Positions 43,342 to 56,200 are shown, counted from the stretch's first letter. The stretch is DNA of 64,000 nucleotides from Bretschneidera sinensis (GCA_023935145.1 CM043702.1:74952820-75016819); one strand, 5' to 3'. Program-made: numbers and translations. The notes: generated from the letters alone by a model not told the origin.

Positions 43342-44734
43342 TGATGAGTGCCAAATATTACATATTTTGGCCCTTTAATTTACATTTGTTAGCTTAGGAA
43401 TTTGTTACTTTGAGCTGTTTTCGTTGTTTTATAGGTTTACAAGCTTGGAAAGAAGTTTCACTAAATTGTCAGAATTGCTCGTGCAGATCAACCATTTTTG
43501 AGGATTAAACTGTATTGATTTAGGAAGAACCAGAAGATGAGCCATATATGCTTCAAAAGATCCGGATGTTTATTTTCTGAGAAATTTTACGGATCAATAA
43601 AATGATTTTTCTAGAGAAAGTTATGGCAGTTTTAGTAGACAAAGGTCAGGCTGTGCATGATTTCAGCGTGACAAATCAGTCATTTTTGAGGATTTAACTG
43701 TATTGATTCAGGAAAAACCACGAGATGATCCATATATGCTTGGAAAGATCCCGATGTCTATTTTCTGGAGAATTTTACGGATCAATAAAATAATTTTTCT
43801 AGAGAAAGTTATGGCAGTTTTAGTAGACAAATGTCAAAGAGCAAAAACTGGAATCTGCAGTATCCCACATCGGATTGGAAGCATATTGCACTTGTGATAT
43901 TTCCTTATATAAGCCCTTCTTCACTTCATCTTTAATGTACAATTCCTGAGCCACTTTGGTGTTTACCGGTGGACGTCCACTAGCATTCGGTGGATCTCGA
44001 AGGCTTTGTCACCACGAAGGGAAGTGCCGCCCGTCAGCGAGTGAAATTTCTCCCATGTAAAGTTATTTATTTATTTCTTTACATTTAGTTGTTTTAGTTT
44101 AAATGTTTAGTACTTTTATTATGAATTGTAGTTTTATAGTTATGAGTGGCTAGACTCTTCAGCTAAGGTTGAAGATGAAGCCCCGCCGTTGTTTGGCGTA
44201 GTAGTTCAGATTTGCTTGTACAAATCTGACAATTTTTAGTATAAATGTTCTGTCAATTATTTGAGTTAATCTTATAATTGATTGAGTTTAAATTTTCTGT
44301 TGGATATTCCTTGTGTTTCATCTGATGGATACATTGAATGCTTTTCGATTAAATTGGATTTCCTTTGTGATTTGTTGAGAGTGGATACATTGGATGCTTT
44401 TGGTTTAGTTGGGATATTCTTTGTTTTTTTGTCTTATAGTTGGATTCATGGACTGTTTTGATAGGCTATATTTTTATAACATATATACTTAACTTTGGTG
44501 GGGTGGATTCGAAAACCTTGGTGTTTTAATTATTAGTTTTTAAAAATCAATTTAGTTTAATTTTAATTTCTTTTGCAAATTATCATCTGAAATTCGGAAC
44601 TAGGTTAAGATAGAGTTAGTTTAGATTGAAAATATACTTTCACAATGCAATTCCCTGTGGATTCGACCTCGCACTTGCACAACGCTATACTGCAAACGAC
44701 TCGTGCCCTTGCGAGTAATTTAAAACTCACAATA
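43342..44734 (+). repeat. Gypsy LTR A (5')
   Basis: 1393 bp, TGATGAGTGCC to CTCACAATA. Contains an imperfect tandem duplication of about 190 bp in U3 (around 43490-43860) and a TATA-like CCTTATATAAGCCC near 43905. Confidence 0.92.
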
Positions 44735-44740
44735 AGTTTT

Positions 44741-44758
44741 TGGCGCCGTTGCCGGGGA
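44741..44758 (+). promoter_or_regulatory. Primer binding site of the Gypsy complex
   Basis: TGGCGCCGTTGCCGGGGA, the primer site usual for the Athila/Tat group. Six bases after LTR A. Confidence 0.92.
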
Positions 44759-44912
44759 ATTGTTTGGTTTGTGAAAATTTTTGGTCTGAATTGATTTTAT
44801 TTTTCTACTAGTTAGTTAGCAAATTTTTATTAAAAAAAAAAATTTGTGAGTTGTGTGTTTGCTTTATTTTGTTGTTTCTACTGATTAGTATCTCATTGTT
44901 TTCTGTTGGTGT

Positions 44913-46472
44913 ATGCTTGGTCGGAGATCCTTGAACTTAGATTTGACACATTTAGATCCCGACTTAGAAAAGACTCTTAGGAGACAGAAAAGAGCACTAG
45001 TTGAGAGAGAAACTGTTGAGATGGGAGAGAATTGTAATCATCCTGAACATGTAGAGCAACCTAGAGCTTGGAACGTGGACTCCACTACATCCCTTAGGGA
45101 TTTGTTCGCACCCATTGTGACTAACTCATCCTCTTGCATAGTGTTGCCACCAACCAATGCTACACACTTTGACTTGAAGCCACATGTTATCCAACTCTTA
45201 CCCTCATTCCATGGCTTAGATCTTGAAAATCCTTATAGCCATGTGAAGAAGTTCAAAGACATTTGTGCCACATTTAAATTCTAGAACTTCTCTGAGGAGT
45301 CAGTCCATCTTCGACTCTTCTCTTTTTCTCTTCATGATAGAGCTAGGGCGTGGTTGGATTCCAACACGTCCGGGTCTATTACGTCTTGGGAAAACCTGCT
45401 GAGTAAATTTTATCATAAGTTTTTCCCAATGTCTAGAGTGAATGAGTGTCGAAAGGAAATTAGCTCTTTCACTCAGGATGAGGATGAGAAGTTCTCTGAG
45501 AGCTGGGAGCGCTTTAAAGAGTTACTGATCAGATGCCCTCCACATGGATATGAGAAGTGGAGACTCGTTCAATTCTTCTACCAAGGGTTGACTCAACCCA
45601 ACCATAGCATGATCGATTCTATGAATGGGGGGGCATTCTTGAGTTTGACAGGAGACAAAGCATACATGGCGTTGGACAATTTGTCCGACAACTCGCAGCA
45701 GTGGGATTTTTCAAGCTGTCGAGATAAGTCCATTCGTGCTCCCAAGAGGGGATGCATCTATGAGGTCAGGGAGGACGCTGACTTGAGGATAAAGTTAGAT
45801 GCCCTCACCAAGAAGATTGACGCTCTCATTGTGAGCCAATCCATCAATGCTGCCAACACATTCAATGTTAAAAGTTGTTCCATCTGTGCTAGTCTCATGC
45901 ATCTAGCACAGAATTGCCCATCAATGCCGGCTTGTGCCGAGTATCCTATGGAACAAGTAAATGCTTTTAATGACTTTCAAAGGCAGTCAAATGGATCGTA
46001 CTCCGAGACATACAATACAAGGTGGCGGAACCACCCAAATTTTTCATGGAGGCAAAACCAACCAATGAATCAGGGAGGAGCCCCTCATCATGCTCAAAAT
46101 CAATATCCTCCCGGATTTGCCCCACAAATTCCAAATCATGGTCGTTCTGCCCATCCAGCACCTTCACCTGCTTACCACGCACCCACCCAAACACCAGCAC
46201 TAGTTTCACAGTCGCTTGAGGACACTCTTAAGGAGTTCATGAAGGCGACTAGCCAAAATATGAGCGATGTGAGGAGTGCAACAATGGTAAACACCCAAAC
46301 AATTGCCAAGATGAAGAGTCAAATAGGGAAAATTGCAAGTCACTTGGGTGAGAGAGAGAGAAAGGAAAGTTCCCCAGTCAGCCCGTGCAAAACCCAAAAG
46401 GACAATTTATGGTTGAGAGTTCATCAACTCCTACGCACGGGGAGGAACAAGTACAGTCGATTGTCACACTGA
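44913..46472 (+). pseudogene. Gypsy element 1 gag
   Basis: From the ATG at 44913 the frame reads NATHFDLKPHVIQLLPSFHG and LENPYSHVKKFKDICATFKF, typical Athila/Tat gag, to a TAG at 45282-45284. The same frame continues with RARAWLDSNTSGSITSWENL, KFSESWERFKELLIRCPPHG and a CX2C-type segment (CSICASLMHLAQNCP) at about 45880. It ends out of frame at 46472 because of a 601-bp duplication. Confidence 0.9.
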
Positions 46473-47300
46473 GGTCTGGGAGACAAGTGGACAATCGAGT
46501 GGAAGAGAGCCCTGCTACGCAGCAAGGGCAAGGGAGTGGCAACACAGAGAAGAGAGATGCTGAGCCATCTAAAGCGACACCTACTGAGAAAGACCCTCCT
46601 AGGTCGTTTGTACCTAGAGCGCCCTACCCCGAGAGATTACAGGCGCCCAAGAAAGGAGGGAAGTATGAGGAAATTCTGGAGGTATTCAAAAAAGTCCAAA
46701 TCAATATCCTCCCGGATTTGCCCCACAAATTCCTAATCATGGTCGTTCTGCCCATCCAGCACCTTCACCTGCTTACCATGCACCCACCCAAATACCAGCG
46801 CCAGTTTCACAGTCGCTTGAGGACACTCTTAAGGAGTTCATGAAGGCGACTAGCCAAAATATGAGCGATGTGAGGAGTGCAACAATGGTAAACACCCAAG
46901 CAATTGCCAAGCTGGAGAGTCAAATAGGGCAAATTGCAAGTCACTTGGGTGAGAGAGAGAAAGGAAAGTTCCCCAGTCAGCCCGTGCAAAACCCAAAAGG
47001 ACAATTTATGGTTGAGACTTCATCAACTCCTACGCACGGGGTGGAACAAGTACAGTCGATTATCACACTGAGGTCTGGGAGACAAGTAGACAATCGAGTG
47101 AAAGAGAGCCCTGCTACGCAGCAAGGGCAAGGGAGTGGCAACACAGAGAAGAGAGATGCTGAGCCATCTACAGCCACACCTACTGAGAAAGACCCTCATA
47201 GGTCATTTGTACCTAGAGCGCCCCACCCCGAGAGTTTACAGGCGCCTAAGAAAGGAGGGAAGTATGAGGAAATTCTGGAGGTATTCAAGCAAGTCCAAAT
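46095..47300 (+). repeat. 601-bp direct duplication in Gypsy element 1 gag
   Basis: The block from CAATATCCTCCCGGATTTGC at 46101 recurs at 46702. The junction lies in AAATCAATATCC, which occurs naturally at both original ends, so short homology mediated it. The length is not a multiple of three and breaks the frame. Confidence 0.88.
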
Positions 47301-49020
47301 CAATATCCCATTTTTGGATGCCATCCATCAAGTGCCATCATATGCCAAGTTTTTAAAGGACTTGGTCACTATCAAGAGGATGACGAATGTCCCAAAGAAG
47401 GCATTTTTGACCGAGCAGGTCAGTTCAATCCTTCAGTGCAAGCTACTCATCAAGTATAAGGACCCGGGGTATCCTACCATCTCTTGCACGATAGGAGTCA
47501 GCCATATTGAGAGGGCCCTTTTAAATCTAGGCGCGAGTGTGAATCTTTTACCCTACTCAGTCTATATGCAGTTGGGGTTAGAAGAATTGAAGCCCACATC
47601 CACGACGCTTCAATTGGCTGACAGGTCAGTGAAAAGACCACGGGGGATAGTTGAGGACGTTTTGATAAAAGTGGATAAGTTCTATTTCCCCGTGGATTTT
47701 ATTGTGCTTGAGACAGAGCCGGTTCAGAATGTAGGGATTCAAATACCAGTGATTCTAGGGCGACCATTCTTAGACACGGCTAACGCCCTAATCAATTGTA
47801 GTACAGGGGTGATGAAGATCTCCTTCGAAAATATGACAGTGGAGTTGAACATTTTTGATATCACTAGGCAACCACTGGAATATGATGAAGTGAGAGATGT
47901 ATGCTTGATAGAGGAGATTCTTGAGGATATTGTGGATGAATCAAGCATTGAGGATCCCATGAAGGCATGCTTTGCTCACTTTGGAGAGGACTTGGGTTTA
48001 GATAAGTTACTCGAGGAAGTAAATGCCATTTTGGAGTCTGATCCTCAAGAAAGCAAGGAGGAGGAGGAGAAGGTGTCACCAGAACCTCAAAAGAAGGAAC
48101 TTAAGCCTTTACCAGATAATCTTAAGTATAAGTTCCTAGGTCCAGCATACTATTTGCCTGTGATAATAGCTTCAGATTTGGGAGAGGCTCAAGAGGAGAA
48201 ATTATTAGATGTTTTAAGAGAGCACAAGGAAGCTATCGGCTGGACCATTGATGATATTAAGGGAATCAGCCCCTCGGTGGTGATGCACAGGATACATTTG
48301 GAGGAAGATGCTAAGCCATCGAGGGAGCCGCAAAGAAGGCTCAACCCTGCTATGCAAGAGGTTGTGATGGCAAAGGTTATTAAGCTGTTAGATGCAGGGA
48401 TCATTTATCCCATCTCTGATAGCAAGTGGGTGAGCCCCATTCATGTCGTGCCCAAGCGAGCTGGATTAACGGTAGTAAAGAATAAGGACAACGAGTTGGT
48501 GCCAACTCGTGCGCAGTCTGGGTGGAGAGTATGCATAGACTATCGTAAGCTGAACATTGCCACAAGAAAGGCTCACTTTCCACTTCCATTTATTGATCAG
48601 ATGGTGGAGCGTTTGGCTGGGCACGAGTATTATTGCTTTTTGGATGGTTATTCTGGATATAACCAGGTCCCCGTGGACCCCGAAGATCAGGAGAAGACAA
48701 CATTTACCTGTCCCTTTGGGACCTTCGCCTACCGTTGCATGCCCTTTGGGTTATGCAATGTGCCCGCCACTTTTCAGCGGTGCATGGTCAGTATATTCTC
48801 TGACATGGTAGAGCGGTTCTTGGAGATTTTCATGGATGACTTCTCCGTCTTCGGTTCAACATTTGAGGAGTGCCTGCACCGTCTCTCTCTGGTTTTAGTA
48901 CGGTGCAAGGAGAAGAACCTGGTGCTTAATTGGGAGAAGTGCCATTTTATGGTCAAGCAAGGAATTGTGCTGGGGCATATCGTATCTCATCGAGGGATTG
49001 TCCACCCCCACGTACGGTGA
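46840..49020 (+). pseudogene. Gypsy element 1 pol: gag end, protease, reverse transcriptase
   Basis: A 726-codon frame carries the gag C-terminus, then the protease site LLNLGASVNLLPYSVYMQLG. The catalytic Asp of DLGAS is Asn here, so the protease should be dead. RT blocks follow: WRVCIDYRKLNIATRKAHFP, YCFLDGYSGYNQVPVDPEDQ, FGTFAYRCMPFGLCN and the catalytic FMDDF. It ends out of frame at about 48998, where 37 bases (net) present in element 2 are missing. Confidence 0.93.
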
Positions 49021-49499
49021 AAGAGGTTCGATCTTTTCTGGGCCATGCAGGTTTCTATAGGCGATTTATCCAGAATTTCAGCAAGATCGCCAGGCCCTTG
49101 TGCAAGTTGTTGCTAAAAGATGCCCCATTTCTATTTGATGAGGATTGTAAGAAAGCATTTGGGGATCTGAAGAAGATTCTGACGTCCACACCCATTATTC
49201 AGCCACCTAACTGGGATGTGCCTTTTGAGATTATGTGTGACGCATCAGACTATGCTGTTGGAGTTGTTTTAGGGCAGCGTGTTGATAAACTTCCCCTTGC
49301 TATCTATTATGCAAGTCGAACTCTAAACGACGCACAACTCAATTACTCTACCACTGAGAAGGAGTTGCTTGCAGTCGTTTTTGCATTAGACAAGTTCAGA
49401 TCCTACTTATTAGGATCTAAAGTCATTATCTACTCAGACCATGCTGCATTGAAGTATCTTTTCTCTTAAAAAGATGCTAAATCTCATCTTATCCGATGG
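48998..49499 (+). pseudogene. Gypsy element 1 RNase H
   Basis: Resumes with VKEVRSFLGHAGFYRRFIQN, then [17 protein letters not shown] (Asp), NYSTTEKELLAVVFALDKF (Glu) and [15 protein letters not shown] (Asp), with a TAA at 49467-49469 directly after. The triad looks intact; the frame is not. Confidence 0.9.
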
Positions 49500-49502
49500 A
49501 TC

Positions 49503-50186
49503 TTGCTACTTCAAGAGTTCGACATTGAGATTCGGGATAAGAAAGGTTCGGAAAATGTGGTGGCGGACCATTTGTCTAGATTGATTGTGGAATTCAGTGA
49601 GGCTGCCACTCCCATTTCTGAGACATTTCCTGATGAGCAATTGATGCACATTGCTCACAGTCCCGCACCATGGTTTGCTGACATAGTGAACTATCTTGCT
49701 GTGGACTATCTGTCCAAGTGGGTGGAGGCCGTTGCGTGCAAGACCAATGACCACAGAGTTGTGGTCCAGTTCTTGAAAGACACTATTTTTGCTCGTTTTG
49801 GTATGCCTCGAGCAATCATAAGTGATGGAGGTAAGCACTTTTGCAACAAGATCTTTGAGCAGTTGATGAAGAAGTATTGTATCACGCACAAAGTTGCCAC
49901 CCCATATCATCCACAGACGAGTGGTCAAGTGGAAATTTCAAATCGCGAGATCAAACAAATTTTGGAAAAGACTGTGAACCCTAATAGAAATGATTGGTCT
50001 CTGCGATTGACGGATGCACTGTGGGCATATCGGAAAGCCTTCAAGATGCCAATTGGCATGTCTCCCTATCGCATTGTATACGGAAAGGCATGTCACCTTC
50101 CGGTTGAATTAGAGCATCGTGCGTATTGGGCTGTCAAGCAACTAAATTTCAATCTTTCCAAGGCTGGCTCACAACGGAAGCTCTAA
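49503..50186 (+). pseudogene. Gypsy element 1 integrase, 429-bp deletion
   Basis: The end of RNase H ([11 protein letters not shown]) is followed by [20 protein letters not shown]. Compared with element 2, exactly 429 bases are missing, removing the HHCC zinc domain and the first catalytic Asp; the junction is in a shared TTG. The second Asp (SDGGKHF) and catalytic Glu ([11 protein letters not shown]) remain. Stops follow at 50184-50186 and 50283-50285. Confidence 0.9.
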
Positions 50187-51842
50187 CTTAATGAATTAAA
50201 GGAGCTGCGGAATGATGCATATGAGTGTGCCCGATCATACAAAGCACAAATGAAGAAGACTCATGACCAAAACATTTTGAGATGAGCTTTTGAGCCGGGT
50301 CAGAAAGTTCTTCTTTATAATTCGCGCCTGCATCTTTTTCCAGGCAAGCTCAAATCCCGATGGTCAGGCCCATTCATTATTCGATCAGTTTTTCCTCATA
50401 GGGCCATCGAGATTGAGGATCCTAAGAATGATAATACTTTCAAGGTAAATGGACAGAGGCTAAAACCATTCTTAGACTTGAGGAGTCCGGACATTGAGAC
50501 GATACTGTGAGAGGATCCTAGTTACTCAGATTGAGTGTAGTATTCTAGGGAGAGTCTGACTGAGGACGTTAAACTTAGCACTCATGGGAGGCACCCCACA
50601 GCTTATCTTTTCTTTTGTTTATTTATTATTTCGCATTTTTATGATTAATATTTCTTTCCAGTATTTTTTGTTTTCCAGTTTTTATTTTTCAGGGACAAAG
50701 CGTAATTCAGTTCAAGTTTGGGGGTATGCTATGAGCCATACCAGTCCATATAGTTCTCCATATCTCAGGTCAGCTCTTTCCATATTAGTCACACATTGGG
50801 GTCAATGTGTAATTTAAGTTTGGGGGTATGGGAGACACATCACACACTTTGTCCTAATTTGTTATCTTTTCATCATAGAGATAAATGCATGCTCATTTTA
50901 TCGTGAAATTTTGGTTGATCTAAACATTTTCTGTGATGTGATGTCATTGGTGAGCTTAACATTTTGAACACATGATCTGGTGATAAATTTTTAAAATTTA
51001 GTTACTTACTTTAGGCATTTTGAGAATTCACATGTTTAATCTAATCTAGCACGAGCACATTAGCACAAATTATGTGAGGTATGACATGTGATTTTAATGT
51101 GTATTTTTCCTTATCTTAACTGAAACTAGATGACTTGTTGGATGAACTCTTGGGCATAGCAAGATATTAAGAAAAAAAGAATATGATAAAATAAAATTTA
51201 TCAATAAATTTTTCGCTGAGTAACTGGACCTCTTGCCTCAGTAAGCAGTGAGTGTTCACGTCAAAAGGTGGAATTTTGCTTGGTAATATTAAGGTCGGTT
51301 TAATTTCGTAGCCTTTTTGACTCGAGTTAGTAAGTCCTTAGGGGTGTCTTTACACCTAATGCCCTAAAACCATCTGGTTTGGGAGTCATTGACTCAACAC
51401 TCGCTACATGGGTCAATTAGAAAGCTTAAGGGAACTAAATATAGCCGTGCCTTATTAAAAAAAAAGAGAAAAAAGAATAAAATAAAAACTATGCCTTTTC
51501 ATTCATTTTTGATGGGAAATTCGGTGAATCTTGAGACATGGAGACCTTACACATTAGAGTTACTTGGAAACTTCATTTTTATATGCTAATTCACCTTACA
51601 CTGATTCAAGCTTGTGATGCCTTATCCTGCCTTTTGTAAGTAATTAGATTTTAACATTTCTATTCATTGCGAAGATGGGTTTACCTTTTTAAGCTTGCTT
51701 ATGAATGAATATCATGGTGATGTGTGCTCCTTAAATTTTTGGATACCATGAGTGATGACTTTATCTTTATGTTCTTTGTTTTTCATTGAGTCTTTTATTT
51801 TGTTTTGCTAAGGGACTAGCAAAATATAAGTTTGGGGGTATT
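50187..51842 (+). other. Gypsy element 1 pol end and 3' non-coding region
   Basis: The pol C-terminus continues with stops to about 50535 ([37 protein letters not shown]). The rest has no env-like frame. AAGTTTGGGGGTAT-type tracts occur at 50714, 50815 and, as the polypurine tract before LTR B, at 51829-51842. Confidence 0.8.
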
Positions 51843-53073
51843 TGATGAGTCTTAAATATTGCATATTTTAGACCCTTAACTTATATTTGTTATGCTCTTA
51901 GTTAGTAGTATTTTACTTTATTTTACGTCTTTCTTGTGTTTTGTGTATTTTTACAGGTTTGTGGAGAAAATGAAGCATTTCAGGAGATTTGAAGCTTCTG
52001 GAGACATTGCGCTCGATCGCACGAGATATGCGATCGAGCGCACCTGCCTATGAACGAGCGCAAGGTCAACATCCCACATCGAAATAGTTGCTGTTCAGTG
52101 CGTCTGCGATCGATCGTAATAGACATGCGATCGTGCGCACAAGACATGCGATCGAGCGCACATGCGATCGATCGCACCATTCTGCGATCGAGTGCACTCG
52201 GGCCAGTATCCCACATCAAATCTGAAACCTGCAGTGCTCCGTGACTCCCCTTATATAAACACCATCTGGCCTCATCATTCAGTGTACTATTCCTGAGCCA
52301 CTTTGGTGTTTACCAGTGGATGTCTGCTAGCATTCTGGTGGATCCCAAAGGCATTGCTACCATGAGGGGAAGCGCCGCCCGTCAGCGAGTGGAATTTCTC
52401 CCATGTAAAGTTGTTTATTTATTTCTTTATATTCAGTTGTTTTAGTTTAAATGTTTAGCACTTTTTATTATAATTTTATAGTTATGAGTGGCTAGACTCT
52501 TCAGCTAAGGTTGAAGATGAAGCCCCGCCGTTGTTTGGCGTAGTAGTTCAGATTTGCTTGTACAAATCTGACAATTTTTAGTATAAATGTTCTGTCAATT
52601 ATTTGAGTTAATCTTATAATTGATTGAGTTTAAATTGTCTGTTGGATTTTCTTTGTGTTTCATTTGATGGATACATTGAATGCTTTTCGATTAAATTGGA
52701 TTCCCTTTGTGATTTGTTAAGAGCGGATACATTGGGTGCTTTTGGTTTAGTTGGGATATTCTTTGTTTTTTGTCTTATAGTTGGATTCATAGAATGTTTT
52801 GATAGGTTATATTTTTAGAACATGTATGCTTAACTTCGATGGGGTGGATTCGGAAACCTTAGTGCATTTTATTATTAGTTTTAAAATCAACTTAGTTTAG
52901 TTTTAATTTATTTTGCAATATCATTCTGAAATTTGGAACTAGGTTAAGATAGAGTTAGTTTAGATTGAAAATATACTTTCACAACGCAATTCCTTGTGGA
53001 TTCGAACTCGGACTTGCACAACGCTATACTGCAAACGACTCGTGCACTTGTAAGTAATTTAAAACTCACAACA
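51843..53073 (+). repeat. Gypsy LTR B (middle), different U3
   Basis: 1231 bp, TGATGAGTCTT to ACTCACAACA. From about 52280 it matches LTRs A and C (CCTGAGCCACTTTGGTGTTT), but the first 430 bp are unrelated apart from the edge and contain a CpG-rich repeat cluster. TATA-like CCTTATATAAACACC near 52250. Confidence 0.9.
52005..52200 (+). repeat. Cluster of GCGATCGAGCGCAC-type repeats in LTR B
   Basis: Seven or more variants of TGCGATCGAGCGCAC / TGCGATCGATCGCAC, in both orientations, about 16-30 bp apart. Strongly CpG-rich compared with the rest of the window. Confidence 0.88.
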
Positions 53074-53218
53074 AGTTTTTGCCACCTACTGAGAAGGACC
53101 CTTCTAGGTTGTTTGTACCTAGAGCACCTTACCTCGAGAGACTACAGGCGCCGAAGAAAGGAGGGAAGTATGAGGAAATCCTAGAGGTATTCAAGCAAGT
53201 CAAATCAATATCCCATTT
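53074..53218 (+). pseudogene. Gypsy element 2 gag end, truncated start
   Basis: After LTR B the sequence AGTTTTTG jumps straight into the gag C-terminal part (PPTEKDPSRLFVPRAP), so the primer site and most of gag are missing. A one-base deletion and a TGA precede the pol frame. Confidence 0.82.
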
Positions 53219-56200
53219 TTGAGTGCCATCCATCAAGTGCCATCATATGCCAAGTTTTTAAAGGACTTGGTCACTATCAAGAGGAGGACGAATGTCCCAA
53301 AGAAGGCATTTTTGACCGAGCAGGTCAGCTCAATCCTGCAGTGCAAGCTACCCATCAAGTATAAGGACCTGGGGTGTCCTACTATTTCTTGCACGATAGG
53401 AGTTAGCCATATTGAGAAGGCCCTTTTGGATCTAGGGGTGAGTGTGAATCTTCTACCCTACTCAGTCTATGTGCAGTTAGGGTTAGAAGAATTGAAACCC
53501 ACATCCATGACGCTTCAATTGGCTGACAGGTCAGTGAAAAGACCACGGGGGATAGTTGAGGACGTTTTGATAAAAGTGGATAAGTTCTATTTCCCCGTGG
53601 ATTTTATTGTGCTTGACACAGAGCCGGTTCAAAATGTAGGGATTCAAATACCGGTGATTCTAGGGAGACCATTCTTAGCCACGGCTAACGCCCTAATCAA
53701 CTGTAGGACAGGGGTGATGAAGATCTCCTTCGGAAATATGACAGTGGAGTTGAACATTTTTGATATCACTAGGCAACCACTGGAATATGATGAAGTGGGA
53801 GATGTATGCTTGATAGAGGAGATTCTTGAGGATACTGTAAATGAATCAAGCATTGAGGATCCCATGGAGGCATGCTTTGCTCACTTTAGAGATGACTTGG
53901 GCTTAGATAAGTTACTCGATGAAGTAAATGCCATTTTGGAGCCTGATCCTCAAGAAAGCAATGAGGAGGAGGAGATGGTAGCACCAGAACCTCAAAAGAA
54001 GGAACTTAAGCCTTTACCGGATAATCTTAAGTATAAGTTCCTGGGTCCAGCAGATTGTTTGCCTGTGATAATAGCTTCAGATTTGGGTGAGGCTCAAGAG
54101 GAGAAATTATTAGATGTTTTAAGAGAGCACAAGGAAGCCATCGGCTGGACCATTGAGGATATTAAGGGAATCAGCCCCTCGGTGGTGATGCATAGGATAC
54201 ATTTGGAGGATGATGCTAAGCCATCGAGGGAGCCACAAAGAAGGCTCAACTCTGCTATGCAAGAGGTTGTGAGGGCAGAGGTTATTAAGCTGTTAGATGC
54301 AGGGATCATTTATCTCATCTCTGATAACAAGTGGGTGAGCCCCATTCATGTCGTGCCCAAGCGAGCTGGATTAACGGTAGTAAAGAATAAGGACGAAGAG
54401 TTGGTGCCAACTCGTGTGCAGTCTGGGTGGAGAGTATGTATAGACTACCGTAAGCTGAATGTTGCCACAAGGAAGGATCACTTTCCACTTCCATTTATTG
54501 ATCCGATGGTGGAGCGTTTGGCTGGGCACGAGTATTATTGCTTTTTGGATGGTTATTCTGGATATAACTAGGTCCCCGTGGACCCCGAAGATCAGGAGAA
54601 GACGACATTTACCTATCCTTTTGGGACTTTCGCCTACCGTCGCATGCCCTTTGGGTTATGCAATGCACCCGCCACTTTTCAGCGGTGCATGGTCAGTATA
54701 TTCTCTGACATGGTAGAGCGGTTCTTGGAGATTTTCATGGACGACTTCTCCGTCTTCGGTTCAACATTTGAGGAGTGCCTGCACCGTCTCTCTTTGGTTT
54801 TAGTACGGTGCAAGGAGAAGAACCTGGTGCTTAATTGGGAGAAGTGCCATTTTATGGTCAAGCAAGGAATTTTATTGGGGCATGTCGTATCTCATCGAGG
54901 GATTGAGGTCGACAAAGCAAAGGTGGATTTGATTTCCAACCTTCCACCCCCACGTACGGTGAAAGAGGTTCGATCTTTTCTGGGCCATGCAGGTTTCTAT
55001 AGGCAATTTATCCATAATTTCAGCAAGATCGCCAGGCCCTTGTGCAAGTTGTTGCTGAAAGATGCCCCATTTCTATTTGATGAGGATTGTAAGAAAGCAT
55101 TTGGGGATCTGAAGAAGATTCTGACGTCCACAACCATTATTCAGCCACCCAACTAGGGTGTGCCTTTTGAGATTATGTGTGACGCATCAGACTATGCTGT
55201 TGGAGTTGTTTTGGGGCAGCGTGTTGATAAACTTCCCCACGCTATCTATTATGCAAGTCGAACTCTAAACGACGCACAACTCAATTACTCTACCACTGAG
55301 AATGAGTTGCTTGCAGTCGTTTGTGCATTAGACAAGTTCAGATCCTACTTGTTAGGATCTAAAGTCATTATCTACTTAGACTATGCTGCATTGAAGTATC
55401 TTTTCTCTAAAAAAGATGCTAAATCTCATCTTATCCGATGGATCTTGCTACTTCAAGAGTTCGACATTGAGATTCGGGATAAGAAAGGTTCAGAAAATGT
55501 GGTGGCGGACCATTTATCTAGATTGATTGTGGAATTCACTGAGGCTGCCACTCCCATTTCTGAGACCTTTCCTGATGAGCAATTAATGCACATTGCTCAC
55601 AGTCCCGCACCATGGTTTGCTGACATAGTGAACTATCTTGTCACCGGACGCATGCTCTTGAATTGGGGGAGGCAAGATAAATCAAAATTTTTGGCCATGG
55701 TAAAACACTTTTTCTGGGACGATCCTTACCTGTTCAAGTATTATCCTGATCAAATCATTAGACGGTGTATTCCTGAGCATGACCAATCTAATGTCATCGC
55801 CTTTTGTCATGATCATGCATGTGGAGGCCATTTTAGTGCTAAAAAGACCGCTGTGACGATTTTGCAGTGTGGATTTTATTGGCCTACCCTGTTCCGGGAC
55901 TCTCACACCTACTGTGTATCTTGTGAGCGTTGCCAAAAGCTAGGGAGTCTTTCTAGGAGAAATATGATGCCCCTCAACCCTATTCTGATTGTTGAGATTT
56001 TTGATGTGTGGGGCATTGATTTCATGGGACCGTTCCCAAACTCATTTGGCTACTTATACATTCTAGTTGCTGTGGACTATCTGTCCAAGTCGGTGGAGGC
56101 CATTGCATGCAAGACCAATGATCACAGAGTTGTGGTCCAGTTCTTGAAAGACACTATTTTTGCTCGTTTTGGTACGCCTCGAGCAATCATAAGTGATGGA

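Noticed and set aside
46807..48956. Minus-strand open frames across Gypsy pol
   Set aside because: They mirror the conserved plus-strand pol frame and recur at the same place in both copies.
52005..52200. CRISPR-like array
   Set aside because: The repeats are short, variable and partly inverted, spacers are uneven, and the context is a plant LTR promoter.
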